From Legionella adelaidensis (GTDB lineage: Bacteria; Pseudomonadota; Gammaproteobacteria; Legionellales; Legionellaceae): 44,723 nt of DNA. Of the stretch, positions 18,341 through 28,025 are shown piece by piece. The translations under genes and the position numbers were made by a program. The notes under the pieces were generated by a model. The model was not told where the DNA came from, did no database searches, and worked only from the letters and a program-made list of their open reading frames with translations. The DNA lies in NCBI RefSeq assembly GCF_900637865.1, contig NZ_LR134429.1, positions 1 through 44,723 on the forward strand, in the 5' to 3' direction. Position 1 is the first letter of the stretch; the number at the start of each line of letters is the position of its first letter.

Positions 18341-20336
18341 TTATTTCCAGAGCACTTTATATTCCTGGTTATCAAAACTATGATGATAGGTTAACGCTTC
18401 AATCATTTCTTTTCCAAAAAGCATTTCGTTTTGCTTTACCACAATATAATAATTTTCATTAATTAAATTTTGCAGAAAATCTACGGCATCTTTTTTATAC
18501 GGCCACGCAACAAATGGTAAAAAATAGCCCGGAGGAACATAATTCCCATAATAGTAGTAAAAAAAGTCAGCTATTCCTTGGCCCATGAAATACACTTTAT
18601 TACTATTATTTGTAATCCCGCGTATATCGGTAGTCTTTTTTGTAATAGAGTTGGGGTACGTAAATTGCAATGATTGTAAGTTTTTTGCGTGAATGGTTAC
18701 GTTTCTTAATATTCTTTCAGAATAAAAGTAAGTGATAAGCATAATAAATAAGAGAGGCAATAACCCAATAAAATGCTTGGTATATAAATATAAGCTGCTC
18801 TTTTTTAACTCTCGATTTTCAACCGATAGGGTAAATCTTTCATATAGTAAATCCATTAACATATAAACAAGAAATATTAAAGAACCGGAAATATGGATGA
18901 TGTTGCTTTCATGACTTCTACCAAAAAAATAAACAGAATTTGCTACGCTTAGAAAAATAAGAAAGACACCAGTAGAAAAATAAGGGGCTGAAATAGTTTT
19001 TCTTTGATTAAGCAATAACAGGAAGGTCATGGCTAATAAAAAAGGTACATACCAATAAAAGGAATTGGGTGCAATTCGCATAAATCCAAACCCCAGTTTT
19101 TGATACAATATGGCACTTTCGGGTGTGAGTCCTCCAAAAATAAAATAATCTAAAATTAAAGAAGACCCTATAAGAATTAAGTTAGGATAAGTTAATAAAA
19201 AATATTTTTTAATTAATATATATAGAGAGCGTTTGGCGGAATAAACCTCCACGAGATCAATGAGGAATAAGACAAAAATAAATTCGAGATAACTTAGCGT
19301 GTAAAGGAATCCAAAATTTCTATGAAAAATGTTTAGTAGTGCAAGCGTCAGTCCAATGAAAATACTGTAACTGCCCCGCCACCTCACCAAGAGCAGAGGA
19401 AGAATCCAGAAATCCAAACGTAAAGGGGTGAGCTGTATGCAGAATGTCGGGTCAACAATGTAACTGTAGATTTTTATAAGAATTAAAGTGGCCAGTAAAA
19501 AATAGGGCAATTTCTTTGTACTAAATAAACTACGTGCTAATAAAAATTCAGCGATTAGAAGAAGGTATATAGAGACTTGCCCCAAAACACGAAAGTTATT
19601 AATGTCTAAATGGAGCTTCATCCACAAAGCAGCCAATAAAGACATAAATAGGTCGTATTGAAAGTAAATTTCCTTAATTCCAAACCCACTATTTAATCGC
19701 AAAGCGGGAAAGAAAATATAGCTATAATCAAAGGTGCTATATGCAGAGGTAGAAAGAAAGCAGATAGGAAGTAAAGCAATAGCAATTAAAGAAAGCGACC
19801 AATATTTAGGTAAATCGGCAATTTTTATCAGAACCGCTACACAAAGTAATACAATAATCTCACAGGCCACTATCCGTTTATAGGCAGCAATTTCTTTGAT
19901 AGGAGGATGGAAAACCTACATGAAAAAAAAATAGTGCAGTGCAAATGAGTAATAAAAAAAGAAATAAAATAAGTAAATAAGGATGTATGTTTTTATATTT
20001 TTTTAAGAAATAATTACAAATAAAATATAAAAATGAGGATAAAAGAATACAAATAAAAACTAAAACATACATTGCATACGTTTCAATTCCATCATGCATT
20101 ACCCAATGTCGCAAGTAGGGTGTTATTAACTTTAGATCAACCGGCGTATAAAAAGACCATATCGTTTCGGCATAATGATAAAAGATGGAATAAATTATTA
20201 AAGAAGCTGTTAAGCTTGCCAAAAGACAAATTGCTATCGTGGAATAAAATGAATTATTCCATGGTTGGTTTATGTCCTTCAGTAACAATCCTTTTTTTAA
20301 AGCCACTTGTTTATATTTGCCATGTAACGAAAGCAA
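18341..20336 (-). pseudogene. GT-C-like polytopic membrane protein broken by a frameshift
   Basis: Two frames on the minus strand together look like one membrane protein. Positions 20336-19878 give 152 residues with a first hydrophobic segment and a VDLKLITPYLRHWVMHDGIE outer loop. Positions 19870-18341 give 509 residues with about ten more segments. Near 19911-19914 (AAAA on the plus strand) the first frame ends in an unlikely tail (PSSYQRNCCL). The other frame reads FHPPIKEIAAYKRIVACEII straight into the second part. Removing one base gives a 664-residue protein. I read this as a single gene with a one-base insertion. The alternative is two genes, the second starting with GTG at 19870. It converges on the GT-C-like gene before it. 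Function is unknown; GT-C or a related transferase is a guess. Confidence 0.6.
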
Positions 20337-20572
20337 GATGGTAGCTTATTAATTTCAAAAGACAAATAGCAACACAAAGAAACATCACGCGATGCATGCG
20401 CAATCTGAGGAACCGGCGCATTTTTACAGAGAACTCGCTGGTATTGTGATTGGACAATACCTCACGGAGCCTGCAAAAATGAGCTGACTCCCCAGATGCG
20501 GAATAGACCTTGCCTTTTAATAAATCCTAAAGTATCTTCTTTTCAATTCAAAGGATAGCAAGGAGTTGCTTT

Positions 20573-21850
20573 GTGTTTAATCATTCAATAAATACCCGTC
20601 CAAACCATAATCTTTCATCCGGTCCATTAAATCATTGCCAAGTTTGTGGTTCCAAAAAATTAGAATTGGTTATGGATTTACGTAATCAGCCTCTTTGCGA
20701 TAGTTTATTAACTAAAGAACAATTAAGTCAGCCTGAGCAGTTTTATCCTCTACAACAATTTTGGTGTAAGGACTGTACATTGTCCCAGCTCAACTATGTT
20801 GTCCCCGGTGATGTTGTGTATCATCAAAATTACCCCTATCGCACTGGAGTTACCAGAGAGTTAGCAGCTTATCAGGAACAAATGGCAATCGATCTGATTA
20901 CAAACTTAAATATTGCCCCAGATAGCTTGGTATCTGATATTGGATCCAATGACGGTACGTTATTATCAGGCTTCAAAAAAAGAGGTATGCGGGTAATAGG
21001 AGTAGAGCCTACCAATATTGCCCATATTGCTAACGAAGATGGTATCGAGACAATTCATTCTCCTTTTAATCAACAAGTTGCCAAACAAATTGTAGAAACG
21101 TCAGGCCAAGCTAAATTAGTTACCGCCACCAATGTTTTTGCCCACATGGCAGCTTTAGGGGATGTAATAGAAGGACTTGAGATTTTAGTAGCTGATGATG
21201 GTTTTTTTGTCCTTGAGAATCACTATCTAATTCCCATTATGGAAAGATTGCAATTTGATACCATTTATCACGAACATTTACGTACTTATTCGTTACGTTC
21301 GTTAATAACGCTTTTTAGTTACTACAATTTTACCGTAATTGATGCCACAGAAGTATCTCGCTATGGCGGGAACATTCGAGTATGTGTTGCAAAAGGGAAA
21401 AATCATACCCCTAAAGCTTCTGTAAACGAACTTCTCGCAAAGGAAGAAAGAATAGGCTTATCAGATCCGGATTACTATAAGACCTTTTGTCAAAAATCCA
21501 TTGCTTTAAAAAATCAGTTGCTGGAATTTATTATTCAATGCAATCAAAAAAATATATCCATTGTTGGGAATTCTTGTCCCGGTCGCTGCAGTACGTTGTT
21601 AAATTTTGCCGGTATTGGACCTGATCTCTTACCATATTTAGCTGAGCAACCCGCTTCCTTGAAGTTAAATAAATATCTACCGGGCACTCACATTCCCATT
21701 GTAAATAATCAGCGTTTAATTGATGAACAACCTGACTATGTTATTTTGTTTGCGTGGCACTATGCAGAACCTATTATGAAACAGTTAAGAGAGAGGGGGC
21801 TACGCTCTAAATTTGTGATGCCTATGCCTGAATTTAAGATCATTGCATAA
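20573..21850 (+). CDS. Sugar C-methyltransferase (zinc-binding, SAM-dependent)
   Basis: A 425-residue protein with the three-part plan of deoxysugar C-methyltransferases such as TylC3/NovU. Cysteines C23, C26 and a later WCKDC (zinc-binding N-terminal domain) come first. Then come a SAM domain (LVSDIGSNDGTLLSGFKKRG) and a C-terminal Rossmann-like part (IVGNSCPGRCSTLLNFAGI). These enzymes methylate the carbon next to a keto group of NDP-4-keto-6-deoxysugars, making branched sugars. The GTG start has AAGGAG 7 nt upstream. TAATG coupling to a Gfo/Idh reductase and the nearby rfbF/rfbG suggest that the substrate is a CDP-4-keto-6-deoxysugar. Confidence 0.85.
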   Translation: MFNHSINTRPNHNLSSGPLNHCQVCGSKKLELVMDLRNQPLCDSLLTKEQLSQPEQFYPLQQFWCKDCTLSQLNYVVPGDVVYHQNYPYRTGVTRELAAYQEQMAIDLITNLNIAPDSLVSDIGSNDGTLLSGFKKRGMRVIGVEPTNIAHIANEDGIETIHSPFNQQVAKQIVETSGQAKLVTATNVFAHMAALGDVIEGLEILVADDGFFVLENHYLIPIMERLQFDTIYHEHLRTYSLRSLITLFSYYNFTVIDATEVSRYGGNIRVCVAKGKNHTPKASVNELLAKEERIGLSDPDYYKTFCQKSIALKNQLLEFIIQCNQKNISIVGNSCPGRCSTLLNFAGIGPDLLPYLAEQPASLKLNKYLPGTHIPIVNNQRLIDEQPDYVILFAWHYAEPIMKQLRERGLRSKFVMPMPEFKIIA

Positions 21851-22971
21851 TGATTAATACAATATGCTTATTTGGCGGGGGCCGGTGGGCCCGCGTCCTA
21901 CTTGGTGTTTTGGCTGATAATTATCCAAATATACAAATAATTTGGGTATCTAAAAATAATTATTTAAGCAATATTGAGTGGCTAAAGTCTTCTAAACTGC
22001 AGAATATAACTCTTACGTCAAACTCCAATATTTGGGAGCAAAAACCTCAAGCGGCTATTATTGCAACCTCATCATACTCTCATGCGTATTTTATTAGAGA
22101 ATGCCTTTCCAGAAAGATACCTGTTCTTTCAGAAAAACCTTTTTGTCAAAATCTCAGCGAAGCACAGGAACTCTTATTTTTAAGTAAAAAGATGGGCACA
22201 CCAGTGGGTGTTAATTTTGAATTTGCTTATGCAAGTTACCTACAAGATTTCTCTCAATATTTTAGGGGAATTTCAATTTCAGACATTGAGATAACCTGGG
22301 AAGACCCTTTCTGCGAAGTAAGATACGGCGAAAAAAAATTTGGAGATTTATATACCCCCATATTGGGAGACAGCTTTCAGCATTGTTGGTCTTTATTGAA
22401 AGTGTTGTGGCCAAAACAAGCCCTAAAATTGAATAGTGTTTTGTTGCAACCCATTGGCTCGGTGCAACTAAAACTAGAGATTGGCCTAAAGCCAGTAAAT
22501 ATTTTACTGTCCCGCCGGGCTGAACAAAGAAAAAGGTTGATTGCTATCAATGAGGGCGCGCTCACTTTGGATTTTTCTCATGAGCCTGGAAAAATAACCA
22601 ACAATAAAGAAATCAAGGAGTGCCAATGGCGTGATAGTAAACCATTAAAGGCAGCTTTCGGTAGTTTTTTTGAAGTGATCCATAATCCCTCATTACTAAG
22701 CAAATGGTGTTTGTATATCGGAAATTGTATGGAGGCGATTGATCTAACAGATCAAGCTTCAGCATTATTAGAAAAAATTCAAAAACAACATCTAATAGAA
22801 AGGCATCCTTTATCAGGCAATGACGATATCACACGAAATCTATTGATTGATGTTTTTTTGCCAAAACTGGCCAAACAAGGGGATTATCATCGCGCCCATG
22901 ATCTTGAAGAGCAAATTAGTTTTTCTAACTACGTAATTGACCTTCTTAGCCAGGGAAAGCTACTGCTTTAG
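21850..22971 (+). CDS. Gfo/Idh/MocA-type oxidoreductase
   Basis: A 373-residue protein. A dinucleotide-binding loop CLFGGGRWARVLLGVL is at the start and LSEKPFCQNLSEA holds the EKP motif, both diagnostic of the Gfo/Idh/MocA family. The second half is the beta-sheet substrate domain, but the family's usual catalytic His is not obvious to me. A further ~80 residues at the C-terminus (RHPLSGNDDITRNLLIDVF) are unusual. It starts at the TAATG junction with the C-methyltransferase. It may reduce the methylated keto sugar; this is inferred from its position. Confidence 0.7.
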   Translation: MINTICLFGGGRWARVLLGVLADNYPNIQIIWVSKNNYLSNIEWLKSSKLQNITLTSNSNIWEQKPQAAIIATSSYSHAYFIRECLSRKIPVLSEKPFCQNLSEAQELLFLSKKMGTPVGVNFEFAYASYLQDFSQYFRGISISDIEITWEDPFCEVRYGEKKFGDLYTPILGDSFQHCWSLLKVLWPKQALKLNSVLLQPIGSVQLKLEIGLKPVNILLSRRAEQRKRLIAINEGALTLDFSHEPGKITNNKEIKECQWRDSKPLKAAFGSFFEVIHNPSLLSKWCLYIGNCMEAIDLTDQASALLEKIQKQHLIERHPLSGNDDITRNLLIDVFLPKLAKQGDYHRAHDLEEQISFSNYVIDLLSQGKLLL

Positions 22972-23016
22972 ATAGCTACGCACTTATAGGTACTAATAAT
23001 TAATTAGGGATCAAAA

Positions 23017-24039
23017 ATGCAAAATACTCTTTCCGTTGACATACATGCAAATACCCTATCTAGTCCATGCGAAGAAAAAAATAAAAAACTTATTTCAGTA
23101 ATAATTCCAGTTTTTAATGAAGAAGGTAATATTTTATTTGCCTATCAAGCTGTTAAAGAAGTTTTTGAAAATAAATTACAAAATAATTATGATTTTGAAA
23201 TTATTTTTACAGATAACCATAGCACGGATAACACTTATGCGGAGTTACAGTCTATTGCTGAGTTCGATCCGAGAGTACGCATTGCAAGGTTCACTCGAAA
23301 TTTTGGGTTTAATAAGTCATTACTAACAGGATATCGATTGGCCCGCGGGGATGCTGCCATTCAATTGGATTGTGATTTACAAGACTCCCCCGAGTTATTT
23401 GATACCTTATTATTGCATTGGGAAGCGGGCCATGATGTGGTAGTAGGAAGACGTAGTAAGCGAGAAGAAGGGTTTTTATTGCAGAATGCCCGCAAATTTT
23501 TTTATCGTTTTCTTAAACGTATTTCTGAAGATAACCTGGCAATTGATGGGGGTGATTTTCGTCTGGTCGACAGGTCTGTTCTCAATAAACTTCAACGGAT
23601 TCATGACGCGACTCCGTATGTTAGGGGTCTTGTTTCTATGCTGGCAGCTCGCCAAACTGAATTCGCTTATGAGCGGCAAGCTCGAAAACATGGCAAAAGT
23701 AAATTCCCCTTATTTCGATTGTTTGGCCTCGCCATTGACGGTATTGTGAGTCATTCAATAGTTCCTCTTCGTTTGGCTTCCATCATTGGAGTGATAGTGG
23801 CCGCGTTTACATTCTTGTTAGCAATGTTTTATCTTTTCGGGAAGTTATTATTAGCAAATGGTAGATGGCCACTCGGATTTACCACGCAGGTAGTATTAAT
23901 TTTGTTTTCGACCTCACTGAATGCGGTTTTCCTAGGAATTATTGGAGAGTACCTGGGAAGAATATATAAACAATTACGTTATCACCCGATTACTATCATT
24001 GAAAAATCAATCAATTTATCCTTACCTGAGACCGAATAA
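23017..24039 (+). CDS. GT2 polyprenyl-phosphate glycosyltransferase (GtrB/DPM1-like)
   Basis: A 340-residue GT-A enzyme with two C-terminal membrane segments (about 250-275 and 285-310). SVIIPVFNEEGNI opens the fold, and DCDLQDSPELFD is the DxD-type metal site of bactoprenol glucosyltransferases. VVVGRRSKREEGF and RRIYKQLRYHP-like ends (GEYLGRIYKQLRYHP) are also typical. Such enzymes load a sugar from NDP-sugar onto undecaprenyl phosphate at the cytoplasmic face. A GtrA-like flippase gene lies two genes downstream, so the pair fits a Gtr-type O-antigen side-chain system. AGGGA precedes the start. Confidence 0.88.
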   Translation: MQNTLSVDIHANTLSSPCEEKNKKLISVIIPVFNEEGNILFAYQAVKEVFENKLQNNYDFEIIFTDNHSTDNTYAELQSIAEFDPRVRIARFTRNFGFNKSLLTGYRLARGDAAIQLDCDLQDSPELFDTLLLHWEAGHDVVVGRRSKREEGFLLQNARKFFYRFLKRISEDNLAIDGGDFRLVDRSVLNKLQRIHDATPYVRGLVSMLAARQTEFAYERQARKHGKSKFPLFRLFGLAIDGIVSHSIVPLRLASIIGVIVAAFTFLLAMFYLFGKLLLANGRWPLGFTTQVVLILFSTSLNAVFLGIIGEYLGRIYKQLRYHPITIIEKSINLSLPETE

Positions 24040-24041
24040 CC

Positions 24042-24788
24042 ATGCTAAACCATACACCTGAAAAAGACTCTGGCACCGAATTTGACGCATACTCAGAGGT
24101 TTATTCTGATGAAATTAATGAAGCGTTGGCCTTTGCGGGACAATCTCACGAATTTTATACGAAGGTTAAAGCGGAATATCTTACTGAGATTTTAAAAAAT
24201 GAAAGCTTTTCTTCGGATAAAATTAGCGTTTTAGATGTAGGGTGTGGGCATGGTTTAATCCATCCTTTCCTTTTAGCTAAAAATCAACCAGTAAATCTCT
24301 CCGGGGTGGACGTGGCTGCTTCTGTGATAAAAATTGCCAGCGCAATGAATACACAAGTTAGCTACCAGGTTTATGATGGTTATAACTTGCCTTATAAGGA
24401 TAATTCTTTTGACATGGCGTATGCTATTTGTGTAATGCATCACGTACCGCCTGACCAATGGGTGAGCTTTTTAAGAGAGGTAAAAAGGGTGGTAAAGCCC
24501 AATGGTTTAGTTGTGATTTTTGAGCATAACCCATTAAACCCGATTACTGTAAAAATTGTAAAAGAATGCCCTTTAGATGAGAATGCTACCTTAATTAGAT
24601 GCAAAAAAATGAACAAATTACTTAAAGAGGCGGGATTGGTTACTATAAAAAGTGCCTATATTTTGTTCACTCCTTTTGATAAATCTTTTTTCAGGAAAAT
24701 TGATCGCCAGTTACGTTGGCTTCCTCTGGGTGCACAATATTTTACGGTTTCACGAAAACCCTTAAACACAAAATCTTTTCTAAAGTGA
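24042..24788 (+). CDS. Class I SAM-dependent methyltransferase
   Basis: A 248-residue protein with the SAM motif I SVLDVGCGHGLIHPFLL (residues about 62-78) and a motif-IV region DMAYAICVMHHVPPDQW. This is a Methyltransf_11-type Rossmann enzyme. It sits two bases after the GtrB-like gene and 8 nt before the GtrA-like gene. O- or N-methylation of the exported sugar is the simplest guess. Acceptor unknown. Confidence 0.8.
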   Translation: MLNHTPEKDSGTEFDAYSEVYSDEINEALAFAGQSHEFYTKVKAEYLTEILKNESFSSDKISVLDVGCGHGLIHPFLLAKNQPVNLSGVDVAASVIKIASAMNTQVSYQVYDGYNLPYKDNSFDMAYAICVMHHVPPDQWVSFLREVKRVVKPNGLVVIFEHNPLNPITVKIVKECPLDENATLIRCKKMNKLLKEAGLVTIKSAYILFTPFDKSFFRKIDRQLRWLPLGAQYFTVSRKPLNTKSFLK

Positions 24789-24796
24789 ATTTTGAA

Positions 24797-25210
24797 ATGA
24801 ACATGCAAATGCAAATGCTAAGTCAACTAACACACGCACAATTTATTCGTTTTTTGCTAGTCGGAGGGCTGAATACGCTATTAAGTTATTTGATATTTTT
24901 TATTTTTATTCAATTAGGGTTTAATAGTACCGTTTCCATGTCATTTGCCTGGTTTATGGGTATATTAATTAATTTTAAAATGATTTCTAAATGGGTATTC
25001 CAGAAGCAAAATAATAAACTCATTTTTAAATTTTTTGCTTTGTATTGTGTAACTTTTTTAATTAGTATTTTTCTGCTTAAAGTTTTTAGTATTTTCATAC
25101 AGAATATTTCTATAAATGGCATGGTTACGGTGGGAATAACATCTTTATTAAGCTATCTGGGAAATAGAAATTTTGTATTTACCGTATCAGAAAAAACAAG
25201 CGTTTTATAA
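24797..25210 (+). CDS. GtrA-family membrane protein
   Basis: A 137-residue protein with four hydrophobic segments. QFIRFLLVGGLNTLLSYLIF is the N-terminal GtrA signature, with FAWFMGILINFKMISKWVF next and SYLGNRNFVF at the end. GtrA proteins are thought to flip undecaprenyl-phosphate-linked sugars to the periplasm. An open frame reaches back to 24716 inside the methyltransferase, but the signature begins right after the cluster of Met codons at 24797-24815, so I start there. Partner of the GtrB-like enzyme at 23017. Confidence 0.85.
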   Translation: MNMQMQMLSQLTHAQFIRFLLVGGLNTLLSYLIFFIFIQLGFNSTVSMSFAWFMGILINFKMISKWVFQKQNNKLIFKFFALYCVTFLISIFLLKVFSIFIQNISINGMVTVGITSLLSYLGNRNFVFTVSEKTSVL

Positions 25211-25235
25211 AGGGCAAATAAAAGGGAGATAAGTA

Positions 25236-26003
25236 ATGAAGGCGGTCATTTTAGCTGGAGGGATGGGAACACGTATTAGCGAAGAAACTATTTTAAAACC
25301 TAAACCCATGATTGAGATTGGGGGAAAACCAATACTCTGGCATATTATGAAGATTTATTCTGCCCACAATATTAACGAATTTATTATCTGTCTGGGCTAT
25401 AAAGGATATCTAATTAAAGAATATTTCATTAATTATTTTTATCATATGTCTGATGTAACTTTAGACATGAAAGAAAATACAACCTTTATCCATCAAAGCT
25501 ACTCTGAGCCTTGGAAAATTACTTTGGTTGATACGGGCGAGAATTCAATGACCGGAGGGCGTCTTAAAAGGGTCAGTCATCATTTGGATAATGAAGATTT
25601 TTGTTTTACTTATGGCGATGGGGTTTCCAATGTAGATATCACCAAGCTTATTCAATTCCATAAAAGTCAAAAAAGATTAGCTACGGTTACAGCAATTAAG
25701 CCTCCTGCTCGCTTTGGCGCGATTAATATTGAAAATAATAAAATTATTAACTTTCAAGAGAAGCCTTATGGTGGCAATGGTTGGGCCAATGGGGGTTTTT
25801 TTGTACTGGCCCCTCAAGTTATTGAATATATAGCTGATGATTCAACGACTTGGGAAAGAGAGCCAATGGAGCAGCTTACCAAGGACAATCAAATTTCAGC
25901 TTTTCAGCATGAAGATTTTTGGTATGCCATGGATACTTTACGAGATAAAATGTACTTGGAACAGTTGTGGGAAAGCAAACAAGCCCCTTGGAAAGTTTGG
26001 TAA
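25236..26003 (+). CDS. rfbF: Glucose-1-phosphate cytidylyltransferase
   Basis: A 255-residue nucleotidyltransferase that makes CDP-D-glucose. MKAVILAGGMGTRISEET is the signature loop, KPKPMIEIGGKPILWHIMK follows, and GDGVSNVDITKLIQFH and FGAINIENNKI match RfbF proteins along their whole length. AAGGGAGAT lies at normal distance from the ATG. It overlaps rfbG by one base (TAATG). Together these two give CDP-4-keto-6-deoxy-D-glucose. No RfbH or RfbI (C3-deoxygenation) gene is seen here, so the product is probably not a dideoxyhexose. Confidence 0.95.
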   Translation: MKAVILAGGMGTRISEETILKPKPMIEIGGKPILWHIMKIYSAHNINEFIICLGYKGYLIKEYFINYFYHMSDVTLDMKENTTFIHQSYSEPWKITLVDTGENSMTGGRLKRVSHHLDNEDFCFTYGDGVSNVDITKLIQFHKSQKRLATVTAIKPPARFGAINIENNKIINFQEKPYGGNGWANGGFFVLAPQVIEYIADDSTTWEREPMEQLTKDNQISAFQHEDFWYAMDTLRDKMYLEQLWESKQAPWKVW

Positions 26004-27064
26004 TGAAATTTTCTTTTTGGCAAAATAAAAAAGTCCTTATTACTGGGCATACTGGATTCAAGGGCAGTTGGCTATCTTTATGGTTACAACGGCTTGGTGC
26101 AGAGGTCGTTGGTTTTTCATTGAATCCTCCTACCGAACCCAACTTATTTACATTAGCTAATATAGCGAAAAGGATGACCAGCTTACTGGGCAATATTCGT
26201 GACTTTAATTCTTTAAAAAGCGTTATTTGTGAATTTGAGCCTGAAATTATTTTTCATATGGCTGCCCAGCCTTTAGTAGGATATTCGTATGAAAACCCTG
26301 TCGAAACATACTCCACTAATGTAATGGGGACCGTAAACCTGCTCGAAGCGGCCCGACATAGTCGACAATTTAAGGTCATTGTTAATGTCACTTCGGATAA
26401 GTGCTATGAAAACAATGAGGAACAAAAACCTTTTCAAGAAAGTGACAGGTTAGGTGGGCATGATCCTTATAGTAATAGCAAAGGGTGTGCTGAATTAGTC
26501 ACGCATGCTTTCCAAAAGTCTTATTTTAGCTCCCCCGAGTCATTGGTTCGTTTAGCTTCTGTTCGCGCCGGCAATGTTATCGGGGGAGGGGATTGGGCAG
26601 AAAAACGTCTTATTCCCGATATAGTTCGAAGTTTTTTATTGAATACCACGCTTAATATAAGAAGCCCTAACGCTCTGCGTCCATGGCAACATGTTTTAGA
26701 ATCTTTAAATGGCTATCTTCATCTTGCCGAAGCGCTTTTTACTTCTGAAGAATATGCCCAGGCTTGGAACTTTGGTCCAAATAGGGAAGATGCAAAACCG
26801 GTAGGGTGGATAATTGAGAAAATGCAAGAGCTATGGGGCAGGCGATTATCTATTAATTACCAGGATGCGGAATTTCAGGAGGCTTATTTTTTAACTTTGG
26901 ATAGTACCAAGTCAAAAAACAAATTAAACTGGACGCCCCATTGGAATCTCGAGACTGCGTTAGTAAAGACCGTAGAGTGGTATAGAGCTTTTGAAAATAG
27001 AGAAGATCTTTATACTAAAACATGTCTTCAGATAGAGGAATATCAAAATGAACACTTCCAGTGA
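26003..27064 (+). CDS. rfbG: CDP-glucose 4,6-dehydratase
   Basis: A 353-residue SDR with the characteristic start FWQNKKVLITGHTGFKGSW, typical of RfbG. It also has NVTSDKCYENNE (TDK-like catalytic region), DPYSNSKGCAELV (YxxxK) and RLASVRAGNVIGGGDWAEKRLIPD. The start at 26003 overlaps the rfbF stop. It converts CDP-glucose to the 4-keto-6-deoxy form, the likely substrate of the C-methyltransferase upstream. It ends 15 nt before the converging galU. Confidence 0.95.
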   Translation: MKFSFWQNKKVLITGHTGFKGSWLSLWLQRLGAEVVGFSLNPPTEPNLFTLANIAKRMTSLLGNIRDFNSLKSVICEFEPEIIFHMAAQPLVGYSYENPVETYSTNVMGTVNLLEAARHSRQFKVIVNVTSDKCYENNEEQKPFQESDRLGGHDPYSNSKGCAELVTHAFQKSYFSSPESLVRLASVRAGNVIGGGDWAEKRLIPDIVRSFLLNTTLNIRSPNALRPWQHVLESLNGYLHLAEALFTSEEYAQAWNFGPNREDAKPVGWIIEKMQELWGRRLSINYQDAEFQEAYFLTLDSTKSKNKLNWTPHWNLETALVKTVEWYRAFENREDLYTKTCLQIEEYQNEHFQ

Positions 27065-27078
27065 ACGGAGGTTCTGAT

Positions 27079-27972
27079 TTAAATCTCCTCTAACGAGGGC
27101 ATTTTCGTCTGCATCGATGTTAGGTATTCATTGAAATGTTTGCCTACCTCTTCGTGTTTCAATGCCATTTCTACAGTGGCTTTCAGGTATCCCAATTTCG
27201 AACCACAGTCATACCGTTTCCCGGCAAATTGATAAGCAAGGACCACATTTTCCTTCAGTAGCTGTTGAATACCATCAGTTAACTGTATCTCTCCCCGGTT
27301 GTCTGGTTTAGTTTCTTTTAAATAATGGAAAATGTCAGAGTTAAAGATATATCTTCCCACCGCTGCCAGATTTGAAGGTGCTTGTTCAGGGGCTGGTTTT
27401 TCTACTACGTTCTTAATTTGCGAAATTACATGAGAAGAATGACTCACTTCAACAATACCATATTGTCGCACGTTTTCTTTTGCAACAGATTGGACCGCCA
27501 CTAATGATTGACCATTTTCTCTGAAATAATTAGTCATCGCACTTAAACAAGGATGTTGGCTCTCGTCAATTAAATCATCGGCTAAAAGAACCGCAAACGG
27601 ATTATCACCAATTACATGTTCAGCGCATAAAATGGCATGGCCTAAGCCAAGAGGTTGGTTTTGTCTAATATAAGTAAACTTTATACCAGGAGGAGAAACA
27701 TTTTTTACTATTTTTAATAAGTTTTCTTTACCTTGTTCTTCGAGACGGGCTTCTAGCTCAAAATGGTTATCAAAGTGATCTTCGATGGCTCTTTTTGAAG
27801 AGCTGGTAATAAATATCATATGATTTAAACCCGCCCGCACGGCTTCTTCTACGGCGTATTGGATGAGCGGTTTATCCACTATGGGCAGCATTTCTTTGGG
27901 ATTGGCCTTGGTAGCAGGTAAAAATCGGGAACCGAGCCCGGCAACAGGAAAAACTGCTTTTTTAATTTGCAT
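27079..27972 (-). CDS. galU: UTP-glucose-1-phosphate uridylyltransferase
   Basis: A 297-residue enzyme making UDP-glucose. KKAVFPVAGLGSRFLPATKA and NPKEMLPIVDKPLIQYAVEE are the GalU signature; LADDLI and RYDCGSKLGYLKATVE are also conserved. I use the ATG at 27972, with a TTGGA site, rather than the upstream ATG at 28020 that would add 16 atypical residues. It follows pgi by 53 nt from this start, in the same direction, and both supply sugar precursors for the LPS cluster. Confidence 0.95.
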   Translation of the reverse strand: MQIKKAVFPVAGLGSRFLPATKANPKEMLPIVDKPLIQYAVEEAVRAGLNHMIFITSSSKRAIEDHFDNHFELEARLEEQGKENLLKIVKNVSPPGIKFTYIRQNQPLGLGHAILCAEHVIGDNPFAVLLADDLIDESQHPCLSAMTNYFRENGQSLVAVQSVAKENVRQYGIVEVSHSSHVISQIKNVVEKPAPEQAPSNLAAVGRYIFNSDIFHYLKETKPDNRGEIQLTDGIQQLLKENVVLAYQFAGKRYDCGSKLGYLKATVEMALKHEEVGKHFNEYLTSMQTKMPSLEEI

Positions 27973-28025
27973 CAGATGTCCAAAACTAATAAGGGAGTAA
28001 ATTATACAATTTTTTAACAAGAATT

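Noticed and set aside
20072..20344. A 90-residue plus-strand frame opposite the broken GT-C-like gene
   Set aside because: It lies within the region coding on the other strand, has no recognisable motif and no ribosome site; a shadow.
20392..20487. A 31-codon frame (MHAQSEEPAHFYRELAGIVI...) in the gap before the C-methyltransferase
   Set aside because: It looks protein-like, but it is short, has no clear ribosome site, and I cannot tie it to a family. It may be a remnant of a deleted gene; not called.
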